DNA of 64,000 bases from Sphagnum compactum (GCA_965153455.1 OZ234497.1:1674001-1738000); one strand, 5' to 3'; counted from the first letter of the stretch, positions 48,513 to 62,336 are shown. A program made the numbers and translations. Notes: generated by a model from the sequence alone, not told the origin.

Positions 48513-48543
<31 letters not shown>
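48508..48543. repeat. CA microsatellite
   Basis: About 17 CA units with one TA interruption. Confidence 0.95.
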
Positions 48544-48545
<2 letters not shown>

Positions 48546-50000
48546 TTGTGAAGAAAAGTCTTGAAACATTGGGATGTTGTGGAGATTGAGCAAACTAGGG
48601 TACACACTAAGTTAAAATTCTAGTTCAAGTTTTGTGGACCCCAGAATTTGAAGCTGGGCTTTGTGGACCCTTCTTCTTCTTCTTCTTCTTCCTCCAATGG
48701 AGAATTTACATGGAGGCTTTTATTCATATTGTATTCTGCTTAAAATTATACCTCTTGGAAGATCATAATTGTGTTGCCTGATGAATAGAACGGTCCTTTC
48801 CTTTCACAATGCTCGATGTGTTTTGGAAGTGGTTGCCTTTTTCCCCGTATCAGGTTTACTCTCTATAAACATTGGCTCTTTCAAGGGAAAGATAATTGGG
48901 GGTCACGTGATATGAAGCAATTGCGTGCAATGGGAATCCCTTATAACTTCATAATATACTCATTCTTTTTTGGGTTGGGTTGTGTTTGGAATGTGTGTGG
49001 ACCCCAAAAGGATCAATCGACTTCCAACAACAACAACAAAAGGCCAATGTTGGGACGTTCCTTCATGTCGGGTAGCTTTCACTTTAAGTGGTTGAGAACT
49101 CCCCCTTTAAAGGAGGGCAAGCTGACTACAGATTCCCAATCAAATTGTGGGTCCATCCATCTTTTTGCAATACATTAAAAACCCCACCCCCCCCTTTACG
49201 AACTAAACTTTACTACATACGAGTGAGCATTGAGTCCATCTCTTGCAAGACATTAATTAAAAATCCCCCTAAAATGAACTAAACTTTATGAGTGGGCATC
49301 GGGTGTTGTTACCACCATATGATGCTTATTATTTCCACAAAATGCCATTGTAAATAATTTGTCTCACAATTGTCATCAGTGTTGACATATATGTGTCGTT
49401 CTAGTCGTTGTTACAAATGCACGAATATAAATCAAATCAAACCAAACCAAACCAAATCATATAGCCCTGTTAACCTATGGTAAGTGTGAGGTGATGTGAG
49501 CAATGACTTATTTTCTAGTTTTTTGGATTTTAAGAAAAAAATTGGTAATTTAAAACAAATAATAATTACCCTATTGAAAATTTGATTTTTTTTTTGAGTT
49601 TTAGGAAATTTTTGCCAATTTTTTGGGACAAATCTGGTCATTTAAATAAATAAGTAAATTGTGGATGATGTTTAAACAAGCTTAAGGGTCCTACTCATGC
49701 CCTTAGTACAAAGGTTACTCCTGCATTTCATTTTCCATTGCCTGCCCAATTGCCCAACTAAGCCGTGTCTCGTGGAGCCCAAACACATCTCGTTGGTTGG
49801 TACCCAAACAACCCATTTGGGCCGGTGATCATGCATGTTTTAGGTGTGTAAAGGACACTAGGATCCATTCATTATATACACACCCACAAGGTGCATAATT
49901 GCTAGGTCCAAATGTGTTTTGGGCATCACCCATATTTTTTTTGGGGAAAAAAATATGAATTGGGCTGATAATTGCAGGCAAATGAAAAAAAAAGAAATGC

Positions 50001-51400
50001 CATAGTATTTTTGTACTGCCTGCATGTAGGACCCTTCTTAGCTCATTTAGGGTTTACCCAATACTGTGATCTCCGAAAAAGGTTCATAACAGAAAATCAT
50101 TACTTCTGATTGGTCGATCATAGCTGATTGTAATGCCTGTCTTGCTAACGTGGCAATGTGTCATTGGACAAGAACTCCCTAGTTACATTACAAATTGTGT
50201 TATTTTCTCAAAGAGCAATTGTAGAGATCAAAATTCATTGGATTGAAAAGTTCCTTAAACCATTGGAGAGCTCTTGGAACATTCGTACTTCTCTAATACC
50301 TTTTTGCAGGTTCTTGGTCATGGATGGTCATCTGAACCTCATAACTCACCCTCTTTTGTGTCCCTTATCTGGTAAGCTCAATTCTAATGTAACTCAATCA
50401 GTTATGTCAGAAAATTATTAGCTCTTGAGTGTATCATAGTTATAGTGAATAATCTTGAATCTTGCTCTACTATATAATTGACTCCATCTTGATTGTTAGT
50501 TTGGAGTAAAAAATTGGCCATTTGGCCGGATGGCATCAAACCTTTCTTTTCCGGGAAAGGGCAGTAGGACCCAAGCAACTCAAAAAACATCTCGATCGAT
50601 GTCTGATGTTTTTTCAAATCTTGGAATGTTCAGACGAAATCTTTATAGACAGGATAAGCCAACCTCATTATGCCCCTCTTCTCCCCTTCTCTCTCTCTCT
50701 CTCTCTCTCTTGCTGCTGCCCAGTATGTATGTATGTACAGGGAAGTGGGACCTTCCTTGTTTTGGGCCCTGATGATGATATCGGAAGGAAATCTGAAAGT
50801 ATTGGAAAAAGTTGCAAAGTGAAGAAAGTGGACACAGAACAGAGCAGAGGCCAAAAGTCTGAAAGCTGTTAGAAGCACAGAGGGAAGTGGCAGAATGGAG
50901 AAGATCTCATGTAAGAGAGGTGATCACTGATCAGCAGCCCCATTAGGCCAAGAAATTATTAGAACATTAGAATAATAATTTCCCATTAGGCCACGAAATT
51001 TTAGAACATGATTAGAGTTCTCTGTAGTAAAGTAAGAAAAACACAGCACCAAAACCCTGAGTTTGGTCATACACAAGGTGAGATTTTTTTGAAAAACTGC
51101 AGATTTAAAAAGTACGTTAGCAGCATTCTAGGGGGGATGAAACTCAGAAAACCATCAATTTTGGTGGTAGGTAGTAAACTGAGTTTCATATCCTGTCTTT
51201 CCTTTTCCCTGAGAGCCTCCTCCACTGCTGCTACATATATTTTCACTGCTCCGAACTGTACAATTACTTGTAATTAGTCTCGGACCTTGTACATTGAATG
51301 CTGACTTGACTTGAATGCTGACTACTGAAAAATACCCACCTGCCATGCCAAAATTTCTCAACCAAACTACCTTCATTAGTTAGTATAGTGTGTAAATTTT
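50001..51400. other. GC-richer, gene-like patch, no gene resolved
   Basis: Composition is closer to genic DNA than the surroundings. A CT repeat (about 50686-50711) followed by TGCTGCTGCCC looks like a plant 5' leader, and a plus frame runs from 50522 to 50872, ending in a charged stretch (GPDDDIGRKSESIGKSCKVK). I could not link it to a family or to further exons. It may be a decayed gene or promoter remnant. Confidence 0.25.
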
Positions 51401-54400
51401 AAATTATTATTATTATTATTATTGTTTCATAAAGAAAATGAATTATTATTATTATTATTAATTATTATTATTAGGCACCTTGCAGCCAAATCAGCCAAGA
51501 TTCTACAGGAAATTCTTCAGGAAAATTAGCCAATTTTGGCTATAACCAGAGTAAGCAAAGTAAGCATTTGTCTGTATTTTTGGCTACCTACTGGAACCTA
51601 TTATGGTGAACTTCTACCAATAATAAAATTAAATGGATGGTTAAAATAGCCCCAAAAAAAAAAGTCACATATTTTTTCCCTTTTTTTTTTTCTGTTGTGA
51701 AAATTTACAGAAGGAAGACATTTTGCCCTTGAAAACCATGAAAAACCCATTAAAAGTTTGTACATTCGTAGTTTTTTTAAAAATCAAGCAATTTGAGAAC
51801 TTGCTTCCAGGCTTTTTTTAGGGGGCTCTTTATGAACAAAATGAAAGAAAGTAAAGGACAAGCATGAGTAGAAATAAAAGCCAAGTAAAGCTTTTTTTTT
51901 TTTCTTTTTTTTCTGAAGCAAATGAAAGAAAAAAAAAGAAAAAGAAAAAAGAAAAAAGTGTTATAGTCCTTTCCCCAAGACATGAACACCAACACAAATT
52001 CAACAACAAAAGCCCAAGCATTAAGTAAAAACAAAAAAACACACAAAATGGCAAGTGTTCAAGAATAGAACAAACATGACATGGATGAAGGACACGACAA
52101 GATGGTGTACACGATAATCATCATACGAATAATGGTATCCATTATGATAGTTCTCACATATGTTGTTAATTGCATACTTCATTAATCAAGATGATCTTGC
52201 ATTCAATCACACAAGATCTTGGACTAATGAATATTCTCAATTTGAAATATTAGGGTTTTTAATCATATCAATTTACAATGGAAGTTAATTTTTTTGGAAT
52301 TTTTTGGAATTGTTGATGGATGATAAAATTTTAAATAATGAAACATTACGCACGTGATCATTGATGAATCTTCGTTGTTTCTAAAAGCTTGAGTTGAAAT
52401 GTCTATCACATTTGTTTGTTTTGTCAATGGTGGATGATCAATGTTATTAGTGGTTTGTTTTCCAAAAATCATGTACAAAACACAATTTGATTCCCTATGT
52501 TAAACTTTAGATTATTCCTTTTTATGTATAGGATTTTCCTTTTACAACTAATTTGTTTTGTTAATATGAAATGAAATACTTGAATTTTAATCTTTGTCAA
52601 TCATACTACTTGATCTTGTTTGAGTTAAATTCAAGATTAAGTTTCCACCTTGAACATCAAATTAAAGATATAGGCAATAAAAGTTCAAACAAAAATGTCT
52701 ATTGTGTTGATGAATGGATCATACTATTGTACACAAATTTACTAAAAATAGAAGGTCTAACGCTCAAATGTTAGGATAATGTGAATTTACATTTAAAAGT
52801 AACCCATGTTGGGCCTATTTGATATCTTGCTCATCTGACATGGCATGAATCATGAATTACATATATCGTTTAAATATTTGATTGATTTCATATTTTTGCT
52901 AACTTATTTATGGGAAGAAGGTTGAAAACAATTTGACCTTCATGCCAAACATGTCAAAAGGACCATTTTGCACATGTATTGTATATTCCTTAATGCCATT
53001 AAGTTTCATTGCAATTTTTTAGTGATCATTTACCTGAGAAACAAAAATTTGAATCATATTATTCAATTGATGCACCAGTAATCCACATATGTAATAATAA
53101 TCAACAATTGTTTCATATGCTTCCATAAGTATTACTATCAATAACATTGGAAGATTAGTCCACGGTATTATTGAACCAAAATGGCAATCAATTTGTCATC
53201 TTTGGCTTGAAAAAATTAAATTGAATCACTCATGAGATATATAATAATCTTCAATTGACTTTAGTCATTTGGAGAATCTTTAAAGGCCAAATGTGTTGTT
53301 AAGATTTCCTAAATGCCAATTGAGTAGTTTTTTTTGGGGGTGAAATTTCATCCAATTTCAACATGAAAAATATGATTCCAACCTATACAAAGGATCTTTC
53401 ATGAAAATGTTGACCCAAATTCAGCAAATTTTGAAGAATGTTTTTCCAAATTGCCAATTTTTATGATAAGTTCAATAGGCAGCCAAGAATATAAAAAGAT
53501 TATAGTTTTATTCTGCTTTCATATATAGTATTTAGCCAAATTTACCTAAAGCATCTTATGGATGATTGCCATTTCAACTACATCACAAAATTGAAAAAAG
53601 CACCATGCAATTAATAATAATAGTAAAAAACATATATGAAATTGTCTCAAATGTGTTGATGTAAAGGTTTTCCATCATGTGTTATTGATAATGTTTCATT
53701 ATTAATTTTGAAATTTGAAAATGGAATATATTCCTAACAATATGCCATTAAATTCATTGTAAGCTATGAAATATGATAACAATATAATGCACATATTTTT
53801 CCTTTTTTTTGGGGTAAATTATTCACAATGAAAAAATAAAAGATTTAATCTCAAATAAAAATTGCTTGAAACATTAACATCAATCAATAAAAGACTTGTC
53901 ATGAAAAGCCCTTTCCAAGCTTGAAATATAATTTCATCATTTGTAATCAAAAGGTTGACCTTATGATAAATTGATTAAAATGGGTGATTAGTTTAATATA
54001 TTTTAAAAGAAAAATGTCATGAAACTAGCAAGCCAAAAAGTTCTTAAATCAGGGAAAAAAAATCGAAGTATTTAACACCAATTTTATTTGTTAGAGGTAA
54101 AAAAACTAAATAATATTAGTTATGGCTTATTAGGTTAAAAAGATGGGTAGATTTATCAATAAATAATAAACCATGTGGGCCTTATGCATCATGATTTTTG
54201 ATTAAGGACCTTTTGGACTCATATATGGTTAACATAAGTTAGGCACAAATAAAGGTCAATTAGTTTGATCTCATGCAAGATAAAAAAAATGCCAAATAAT
54301 ATACATGTTCATCATATGGGGACATTCAATGTTAAAAATTTTAATTACATGCATCAAACAAGGATGGAAGGTGGGTAACCTATCACAAACTTGCCCCCTC

Positions 54401-54433
54401 CATGTATTTGTGTTTTTACAACATTTTAAGGAT
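51401..54433. other. AT-rich gene-poor DNA
   Basis: ATT/TTA microsatellites lie at about 51404-51475, and A/T homopolymers at about 51655-51690 and 51892-51960. No supported gene. Confidence 0.6.
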
Positions 54434-54592
54434 GTGTTCAAAATTAAATGCTAATGAAATGTTGATACAATCATTGATATGATGTTGTGACAACATTGCA
54501 ACACATTGTGATGATTGATCATTGTATTATAATGTCATTACAACATCATATCAATGATTGATCAACACTTTAGTAACATTTAACCTTGGTAA
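54434..54592. mobile_element. MITE-like fold-back element, about 159 bp
   Basis: The two ends are inverted copies: TTAAATG(C/T)TA(A/C)T(G/A)AA(A/G)TGTTGAT, then CAATCATTGATATGATGTTG, with arms at about 54434-54488 and 54540-54592. The central part (GACAACATTG...AATGTC) pairs weakly as well. Size and full-length palindrome fit a miniature inverted-repeat element. The target duplication is not clear, so the family is not assigned. Confidence 0.6.
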
Positions 54593-55200
54593 ACATATTT
54601 TCATTCATCATTATTTTATTTATTCAAATTTCACTCAAACATTTTTGAATGGTCTTACATTTGGCGACACATACTAAGGATGTTTAACCGATGATTTTGG
54701 TTTCAAAATTTCGTTTGGTAGAAAATTGTTTTTCTTGTAAAAAAACAAAGTTTTGTATATTTGCAAAAACCTAAACACTATAAGCCTATATACATTTCTT
54801 TGCAATTTGCAAATGAAAACATGTTATTGGGTTTGTTGGGTTGAAGTCAAGCAAAGTGTGTTGACGAGTTTTTCTCAAACACAAAAGACGTGGAAATATT
54901 GATGAAATGACTATCAAACCCAATCAACATTGAAAAAAACAAATACTACAAAAAAAATATGCATTGAACGGAGGTCACAAATGAGAAAGTGGATGACGAA
55001 TATACAACTATTTTGATGATACAATACAACATATGATGCCTAGGTGGAATGAACAAAATGTCACTTAGTCATATCCACCATTGAACTCATTGCACACACC
55101 TCCTATTTTAAATCATGTTGAAGAAATTTACAATTTCAAAAGATATTTGATAAACTACAAGAATTGCTTAATCAAGCCCAAAAAAGACATATGACTTTTT
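54593..55200. other. AT-rich DNA upstream of the gypsy remnant
   Basis: Nothing recognisable; it may include eroded LTR or 5' sequence of the adjacent retroelement. Confidence 0.4.
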
Positions 55201-56389
55201 CACACATGCAGTTGAATCAAAAGATGAAGCAATTACAACTTCAATAACTAGACCCACCTCAACTTTGATAACATTTCCAAGTTCCTCTTGGGATTTTTAT
55301 GGTTATTGTGGTCAAACTAACCATGGTCATGGATAATGTTTATTTTTACCAAGTTCCCAACCATTTATGTCTAAAACACCATTCAAAATTCCCACCATGT
55401 CAGTAGTTAATACCATGATAGTTACTTTTTTAGTATAAGTACCCACAACTTTGGTAGTCAAATAAATCTTTGGTAACCCAATATTATTACCCCTTCTACT
55501 TTAGAGGAGGACTATTTCAATAATTGTTGATACCTCTAATGATTTTCCATTTTTGGGACCTTTTCCTTACCTAGTAGGAACATCTTATCAATATTGGCCT
55601 CCAAGAAGTATGGGACAACCCCTAAACATTAATTCAAAACACATCATTCAAATAATGTATTTAGGAAGTAAGAGTGGTCCTACAAGAGGTGGACCTTTAG
55701 GAAGTGGGAAGGTGGTCCTCAAGAGGGAGGAGGTGGTACCTTGCGAGCCATAAAAGGAGGAGGGGATACTAGATGAAATTTAGTGTGCCATAGCATACCA
55801 TTAATGGGCCCCCATGCAAAGGTCCACCAAGTGGACCACATGGCAAACCCCCATGAAGAGGATTTCCTTGGAATCCATGGTACCCACATTGGTACCCAAT
55901 TTAAACTTTAGTAATAACATCAACTTCAATAACACATCCATAACAAGAAATGCATTACCATACCCAATATACATATCTTGATTTAACCCTAATGCACATA
56001 TTCAAGTTTCCATAAATGAAAATACCACAAATGGAAAATACAATAATGTGAACATCATTTATCTTTGCGATGACATTTTTAAATGGGGAGAAAATTTCCT
56101 ATGATTCACGTGAATTGTGCCTTTGATGAATTGGAAGTTGATTTCTGCAAAAAGGTGTCGAAAGGTTCAATTTGATGAACAAATCTACATGGCATTGTTT
56201 TGCCATCAAGCAAGAAGTTGATGAAAAGGTTGAAGTATATTACAAAAGAATTTTGAAAGTGGCAAATTGCCTTTAGTATAAGACAAATGAAAGGTTGTTG
56301 ATTTTTTTTTTACAAGATTGTTGCCATATCTTTCAATTCTACCACAAGGATGAAGCAAGATATTGTTTTGTAACACAAGGAAGTAACAA

Positions 56390-56614
56390 TTGGCCATGAA
56401 AAAAATGTTGGAAATGCACACAACTACCAAAAATTTAGTGGAACCACTCACCCCACAAAAAGTTAGTCATACTATCGAGAGTAGGAAAATTGATGTCATA
56501 TGTGCACAATGTAAGAAACTAGGGCATGTGAAAGAAAAATGCCATTGGAATCTAGACAATTTGAATAAAAATTTGAAGGAAAAAAAAATTTGCCTTTGGC
56601 AAATGAAGTTTTGA
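56390..56614 (+). pseudogene. gag CCHC zinc-knuckle fragment of the gypsy remnant
   Basis: A 74-codon open piece containing ICAQCKKLGHVKEKC, a standard retroelement nucleocapsid knuckle with all four metal ligands intact (Cys at 56501 and 56510, His at 56525, Cys at 56540). It begins inside the gag region and stops at 56612-56614. Confidence 0.85.
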
Positions 56615-57239
56615 TACAACAAAACAAATGTCAATTAAATTTCAATAGAGGAAATCCAAATTTTGGTAAGTCAAAATCTTCTATTGCTTATTGATGTTAT
56701 ATTCATCACAAATTAACCACATGATCTATGATTGCCCACACAAAACAACAACTTAAACAAGTTCAAGGATAAAGGAATTAATTTAGTAGCGAACAACAAA
56801 GCCAAGCATGACAAAGCTTTGGTAAACATGGTGTCAATAATCACCACTATGTGCGCAAGGTCTTTGAAATGTGACATTTAAGGACAAGGAACCATTGAAG
56901 GCTAAATTTACTACTAAATGGGCTAAAGAAGAACAACTCCAAAAATCTTTAGAAATGCAATTCATAATCGATAAAAACAGGCTTGAATATGACAATGATC
57001 CATGACTTGATTCTAATAATTCCTAGACTATTGAACCAATTACACTTGAAGTCCAACCAAATAGGATGTGTAAATTTAGGAAATTGGGAAGCAACTCTTG
57101 GAAAGCAAGTTTACTTTGACCTTAGGGCAACTTTCAATCTTGTTCTAGACGTCAATATAGTTTTTTTTTTCCAAAATTTCTCCCACATAAATTCATGAAT
57201 TTTCTATAGCTAATAGTATGGTAGTTTTGGTAGTTGTAA

Positions 57240-57558
57240 ATCCACATATGCAAGTTTAAATTGGAAAAAAATTCATAAAAGATGTCCTACTAGATGGAGG
57301 TTTTGGGGTCAACATCCTTACCATACAATTATAGAAAAAACTAAGATTACCAAACTCAAACTAGCCCCCTACAATTTTAAAATTGTAGATCAAACCATTG
57401 CTAAACCTATGGGCTTATTTAGGAATTTCATGATTCACATCCATGGAATTCTTTGTGTAGTTACCTTTGTAATCATGAAAAACAATGTTCTAGATGCCAA
57501 TTATTCCATCTTGTTAGATAGACCTTGGTTAAGAGATGCCAAAGTTTCCCATGATTGA
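57240..57558 (+). pseudogene. Retropepsin-like protease fragment of the gypsy remnant
   Basis: The frame GKKFIKDVLLDGGFGVNIL resembles the gypsy protease core LLDGGSGVN; the Ser after DGG is Phe here. Further on comes VDQTIAKPMGL, then IHIHGILCVVTFVIM and the conserved YSILLDRPWLRDAKVSHD (family YSMLLGRPWLRDAKVSHDWG, with Gly to Asp in LGRPW), ending in a TGA where the family continues with WG. Confidence 0.8.
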
Positions 57559-58250
57559 CGACCCACTTAATCACCAATGAAGACAAAGGCATAGTCATAA
57601 GCATTGTTGTCACTAAATGATTGGATGGAACCATAAAACATGAGGTGTTGTTGTGTCATGATTTCGTCAATGGAATTATCAATGAGGAGGAAAACGTTTT
57701 GTTTGTTGCATAACTTAATCCATTCTCCATTGGAACAATCAAATTGCTCTTGGACTCTACACCTAAATCTTATAGTTTCAATACTACTAAACTTGAAGAG
57801 AAATTTTAGCATACTAAAGGATCCATTTTGGTAAATGCAATTCCTACAAGAATTCAAGTATAAGATTTATAGAACTCTCATTGGATGTTACAAAATGAAG
57901 AACAAGTTCGAAGTTTGAATCTATAAGTCTATGCATGGACCAATTTTGATTACATTTCATTGGGATCTAAAATTCAATGTGCATACTAATGCTTCCAATC
58001 TTGTTGAAAGAACAATTTTAGCATGTAATATCAGTAACTAATGTGATTGGTCCTTTAATTATCCATTGAGATTTATTAATAATGTCAAATGAAATTATAC
58101 AACTATTGAAAAGGAAGCACTAGTGATGGCCTACGCTTCACACAAATTTTGATATTTTTTATTAGGAAACAAATTTGTGTTTTAGTGATAGTTCACCTAA
58201 TTTGCAAGTCATACAAGTTAGGATGAATTGCTCATTGGTTGTTGTTGTTT

Positions 58251-60503
58251 TTTGGAATACAATTTCCCAATAATTTACATGTGTAGGGTTTAGGATGAAA
58301 CTCTTTTTTTATCTATGTAGGGTTCATCCTAAGGGTTGCATTCAAAATGAAGGAAAGGTGGGATTTTGAATTCCATTGGATGGAGGGATTCTCATTTCAC
58401 AATCATTGGAGGGGAACACAATAGGATAGATCTTCTCATCAAGTTCATTGGCTTATTGAGCTAAGGAGATAGTTGATTGGTGGAGACTTGGCAAATAAGG
58501 ATTTCCCTTCAGCTTCATTGGCCAAGGAAAGGAAGCACCATGAAAGGGGTCTTGTGTGAGGCTCCCCTTCTCTCTCATTCTCTCACACTCTTATTTAGGA
58601 TAGTGACTTATGATTTGAGAGGATTTGCTCCAAAGGAGGTGCTAGATTGAAGATGGTAGAATGTTTGGTGTTTTAGAATATGAGAAGAAAATTATGTGGA
58701 TAAAATAGTTTTTTTTCCTTGAAAGTAGTCTCTAAACTTTTCATTTTGAAATCAAGATCTCTTAATTGTAGTAATGGACGCTTGTGAAATTTGAGATAAT
58801 ATTAGTTTCGTACTTAGAGCATCTTTTCACAAAATTTCAACCTCATTGAACTTCTTGTCGAAAAGATATAGTTGTTAAAAGTAGAAGGGGTCTAGTTTAG
58901 ATTTAGTAACTTTGGGGGTGGACATTATAGTGCAGGGTTTGGAACTTGGAGAGCATAAGCGTCTAGTCATTAACTTTCGAACAAGCTTATGCTTGTTAGA
59001 TTTGGATGGGTGAAGTGGAGTTAATGTTCATTGAAAATAAATGAATGCAATTTGGTTTTTCACAACATGTTGCAAATCAATGAAATCCTCCTTGGCCTTG
59101 ATTAAGTTTATATTTTTTTGTGACATTTTTTCTTCATATCATTGTGAATGCATTCTTTCTACCTTATTATCAAATTCATTAAATTACAAACATAACCTAA
59201 TGACTCATTGTAATATCTATCTATGACGAAAGGTAGTTCGTTTTGTAGTTATGAAATCCACACTGAGATGTTTCAGATTGTGTTCTTGGTGTGTTTGGAA
59301 GCTCTTGATGAGGAGGGATGCATGGGCTTAGTTCCATGACGTTTGGACTTGCGGTGCAAAAGTTCTTGAATAATGAATGATTTTTTCACTAAAAATTAAA
59401 TTAAATCATACCTGAAAATTTCAGAAGAATTAGAATGTACCTTTTTTGTTTTAGAAATATCTTGATGAGAAAGATTTAATAAAATTTATTTGGTAAAATT
59501 TGGATTCAGAATGTGGGAGACATTGATTTTTAAATGATTTTTTCCACTAAAATTTCAAATAAATTCCAAAAACTAGGTTTTGGAAGGAAAAATCAGTTGA
59601 AAACATGGTAACACAGGCCAATGGCACAAGCCACGTCAGTCAAACACTAAAACACAATTCACCTTGAACCTATTGTGATGTATTTATAGGCCTTGACGAA
59701 AGGTGAGTTAAATCATTCACATTTTTTGTCAATAAACATAGGCTTACTGTAAAGCTAATGATTAGATGTTTATGCTCACCAAGTTTGAAACTCCACATTA
59801 TGATGATAATTGGAACATCCATCCCCAAAGTTACCAAATTTAAATTAGACCACCAATAGACCACTTCTACTTCCAACAATTATATCTTTCCAATAGGAAA
59901 TTCAATGATGCTGAAATTTTGTGAGAAGATGTTCTAGGTACTAATCTAAAACTATTTCAAATTTCATAAGAATCCTTATTTGCAATTAGGAGATCTCAAA
60001 TTCAAAATGAAAAGTTCAAATATTACTTTCGAGGAAAAAAACTTGCTTGATTTGTAATGTTTTTTTCATTTCCTGAAACACTAAACATTCTACAATGCTC
60101 AATCCAAAGATTATGGGCTTACAATCATGATGCTTGCATTTGATGAATGCAAAAAATCATGTTGTTTTCAAAATTTCTACCTTTTGTCAAATGTTTAATT
60201 TCAAACTCTTGATGATCCTTTAAACTTTTTCCTATAGCTTGAATGCATTCCTTACAAATGCAACAAATTTGTTCATCATTAATAGTTGACGTGTTTGTGT
60301 TTTTGCAAGAATGATGGAAAGACAATGCAACTGATGCAAATGTAGAACTTCACGATGATTTAGTAACTTAACACTTGTTTTTGGTTTATATGCCTTGGTT
60401 CAAAATTGACAAGTTAGTGATGTCAATAGGACATTGAATTTTCATTTTAAAGAGATTTTTATGATCCTCAAATAACTTTCCACAATGTTACCATTGTTAA
60501 TAA
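58251..60503. other. AT-rich DNA downstream of the gypsy remnant
   Basis: No supported gene. The stretch 58.25-59.9 kb may include the 3' end of the retroelement but no LTR pair could be matched by eye. Frames on both strands are short and unrecognisable. Confidence 0.45.
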
Positions 60504-61924
60504 CACTATGAAAAATCCCATTTGTCGAAATCACATTACTTTGCAACTAAAGTTTTAAAAAAAATCATATACAATTATTGTGCAATTATCCCCAAATAAA
60601 TACAGGGTATCAATAAATAAATTTGTCATGTCAAAAAATCAGTTAGTTGTATTATATTTGCAAGTGGGTTGAAAACGAGTCTTTTATACGATAATTTATA
60701 CACATTATACATACATATGTAGTTAACCATATTTGATTTTTTTAGGAGTTGCATTTATAGTTTCATGTGGCAACTACTTTAGAACTATTGTAAATGTGCC
60801 ATTAAAGCAACAATTATGTTGCAACTAGTGTACAATGTACATATATGCAATCATGCCACGTGTGCACATTTCCACCATCCCTCATGGAATACATTTGCAA
60901 CTAATTTTCGACTATGATTCATATTGATACATTACTATGGTCACTAATGCGCCATGATTAAAATATTATTGTTTAACCATGTTATGACTATAATGCAATT
61001 ATTTATAACTTAATAAGGATACATATTCATATGTAATGTTTCATAAAAAATTATTGGTTTAGTAATTTGATTCTTAAATATTAATTATGTTTAATACACA
61101 TACTTATTATGAACTTATTGATTATACTAAATAATTGACCATTAATTTGAATAAATAAGTGTAATGCATATATTTATTTTACATTAATTAAAAAATACTT
61201 ACTCATTAATAATAATCAAATAGATATTTGTCCAAGTTGGAAATATTTCGTAATGAATTAGATCATTATTTAATATAATTATTAATCCATAAATAATTAC
61301 CAAATCATAAATTCATTAATTAATTAATTATTGGATACATATAATTAATTTAGATGTGAAACTAAAAAAATGTGTAGATTATATTAAAAATTCAATTCAA
61401 TGTACATATGGATATGACTATTTATACCTTCATGTTTTCTACCCAAATTCATATTTCATATTTAATACTTAATTTTTCAGAAATTAATTAATTATTAATT
61501 AATTTAACTAATGATCATTATTTATAAATTAAATTGTTATTTAATTATTTGAAGTAGAATAAGTAATTTAATTAACTAGCTCACTAGTTAATGCATTTGA
61601 ATAATTAATTCACATATCTAATTATCATATAATCATTAATTTAATTGTATAACTTACATAATGAAAAAAAACAGAAAACATGTGGAAAATTCTTTCTATA
61701 GTTAGAACTCAATTTGCAATAAAAACAATTAAATTTTTTAACCCATATGTTTTTTCTTGAATCCAATGTTACAAATTATATAAAGAAGGTTTGTTTTTTA
61801 TGTTCTCACATTAAAATACATGTACCATTTTGGGATGAGTTCAAAAAAAACTTAACATTAAAGGGAAAACATAAATTTAAAAAAAAATTCATGGCTACTA
61901 TTTAGTTCATTTAATCTTGTGTTT

Positions 61925-62100
61925 GCCTACCTATTTAAACTTAAGATCTTATTTATTTATTTAAGTAAATAAATAGGTCTTATTTTTGTACCTACTTATG
62001 TAGGTAGGTAATTAGGCCCTAAGTAAATATGTAAGTATGTAGGTCCTAAGACCTACCAACTTACCTACCTATGGTTATGTACGACCTACCTAGCTATTAA
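61925..62100. repeat. CCTAC/GTAGG block inside the second CACTA element
   Basis: ACCTACTTATGTAGGTAGGT, ACCTACCAACTTACCTACC and similar words. An adjacent palindrome (AAGATCTTATTTATTTA facing TAAATAAATAGGTCTT) lies at about 61943-61981. It resembles the block at 30.2-30.35 kb in the first element. Confidence 0.7.
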
Positions 62101-62336
62101 AATAAATATTTATTTGTTCCATAATATTATTAATATGCCATGTGGCCAAAAGACAAAATTATGCGATGTGTCACAATTTTGGACCATCATTAATAATCAT
62201 AATGGATGATGGAGATCAATATTTCGAAAAGAAGATAATTTTTATGTCTAAAAATCTTCACATTGCCATGTGTCATAGATGCCAATGCCATGGAGTACAC
62301 TCATTTGAATGTTCATCCATGTACTTAATTTTTAGC

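Larger units (their letters stand above)
46991..50000. other. Intergenic DNA with simple repeats, no gene seen
   Basis: No supported gene. It includes the C-tract/G-tract pair (47034-47255), a CA microsatellite (about 48508-48543) and a CTT run (48670-48690). The 120-codon plus frame at 48816-49178 is Asn/Ser/Gly-rich at its end, overlaps a simple AAC repeat and has no recognisable domain. Confidence 0.5.
55200..58250 (+). mobile_element. Decayed Ty3/gypsy retrotransposon (gag, PR, RNase H pieces)
   Basis: Plus-strand fragments appear in the order expected of a Ty3/gypsy polyprotein. A gag-like stretch lies near 56200-56300 (EVDEKVEVYYKRILKVANCL). The zinc knuckle CAQCKKLGHVKEKC (CX2CX4HX4C) is at 56501-56542. 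The aspartic protease core DVLLDGGFGVNIL is at about 57281-57319, followed in the same frame by YSILLDRPWLRDAKVSHD at about 57501-57557. RNase H-like words WDLKFNVHTNASN and NYTTIEKEALVMAYASHKF lie at about 57961-58149. Stops and frameshifts break every domain. No reverse transcriptase block is recognisable between PR and RNase H, where only about 400 bp remain. LTR ends were not identified. Confidence 0.85.
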
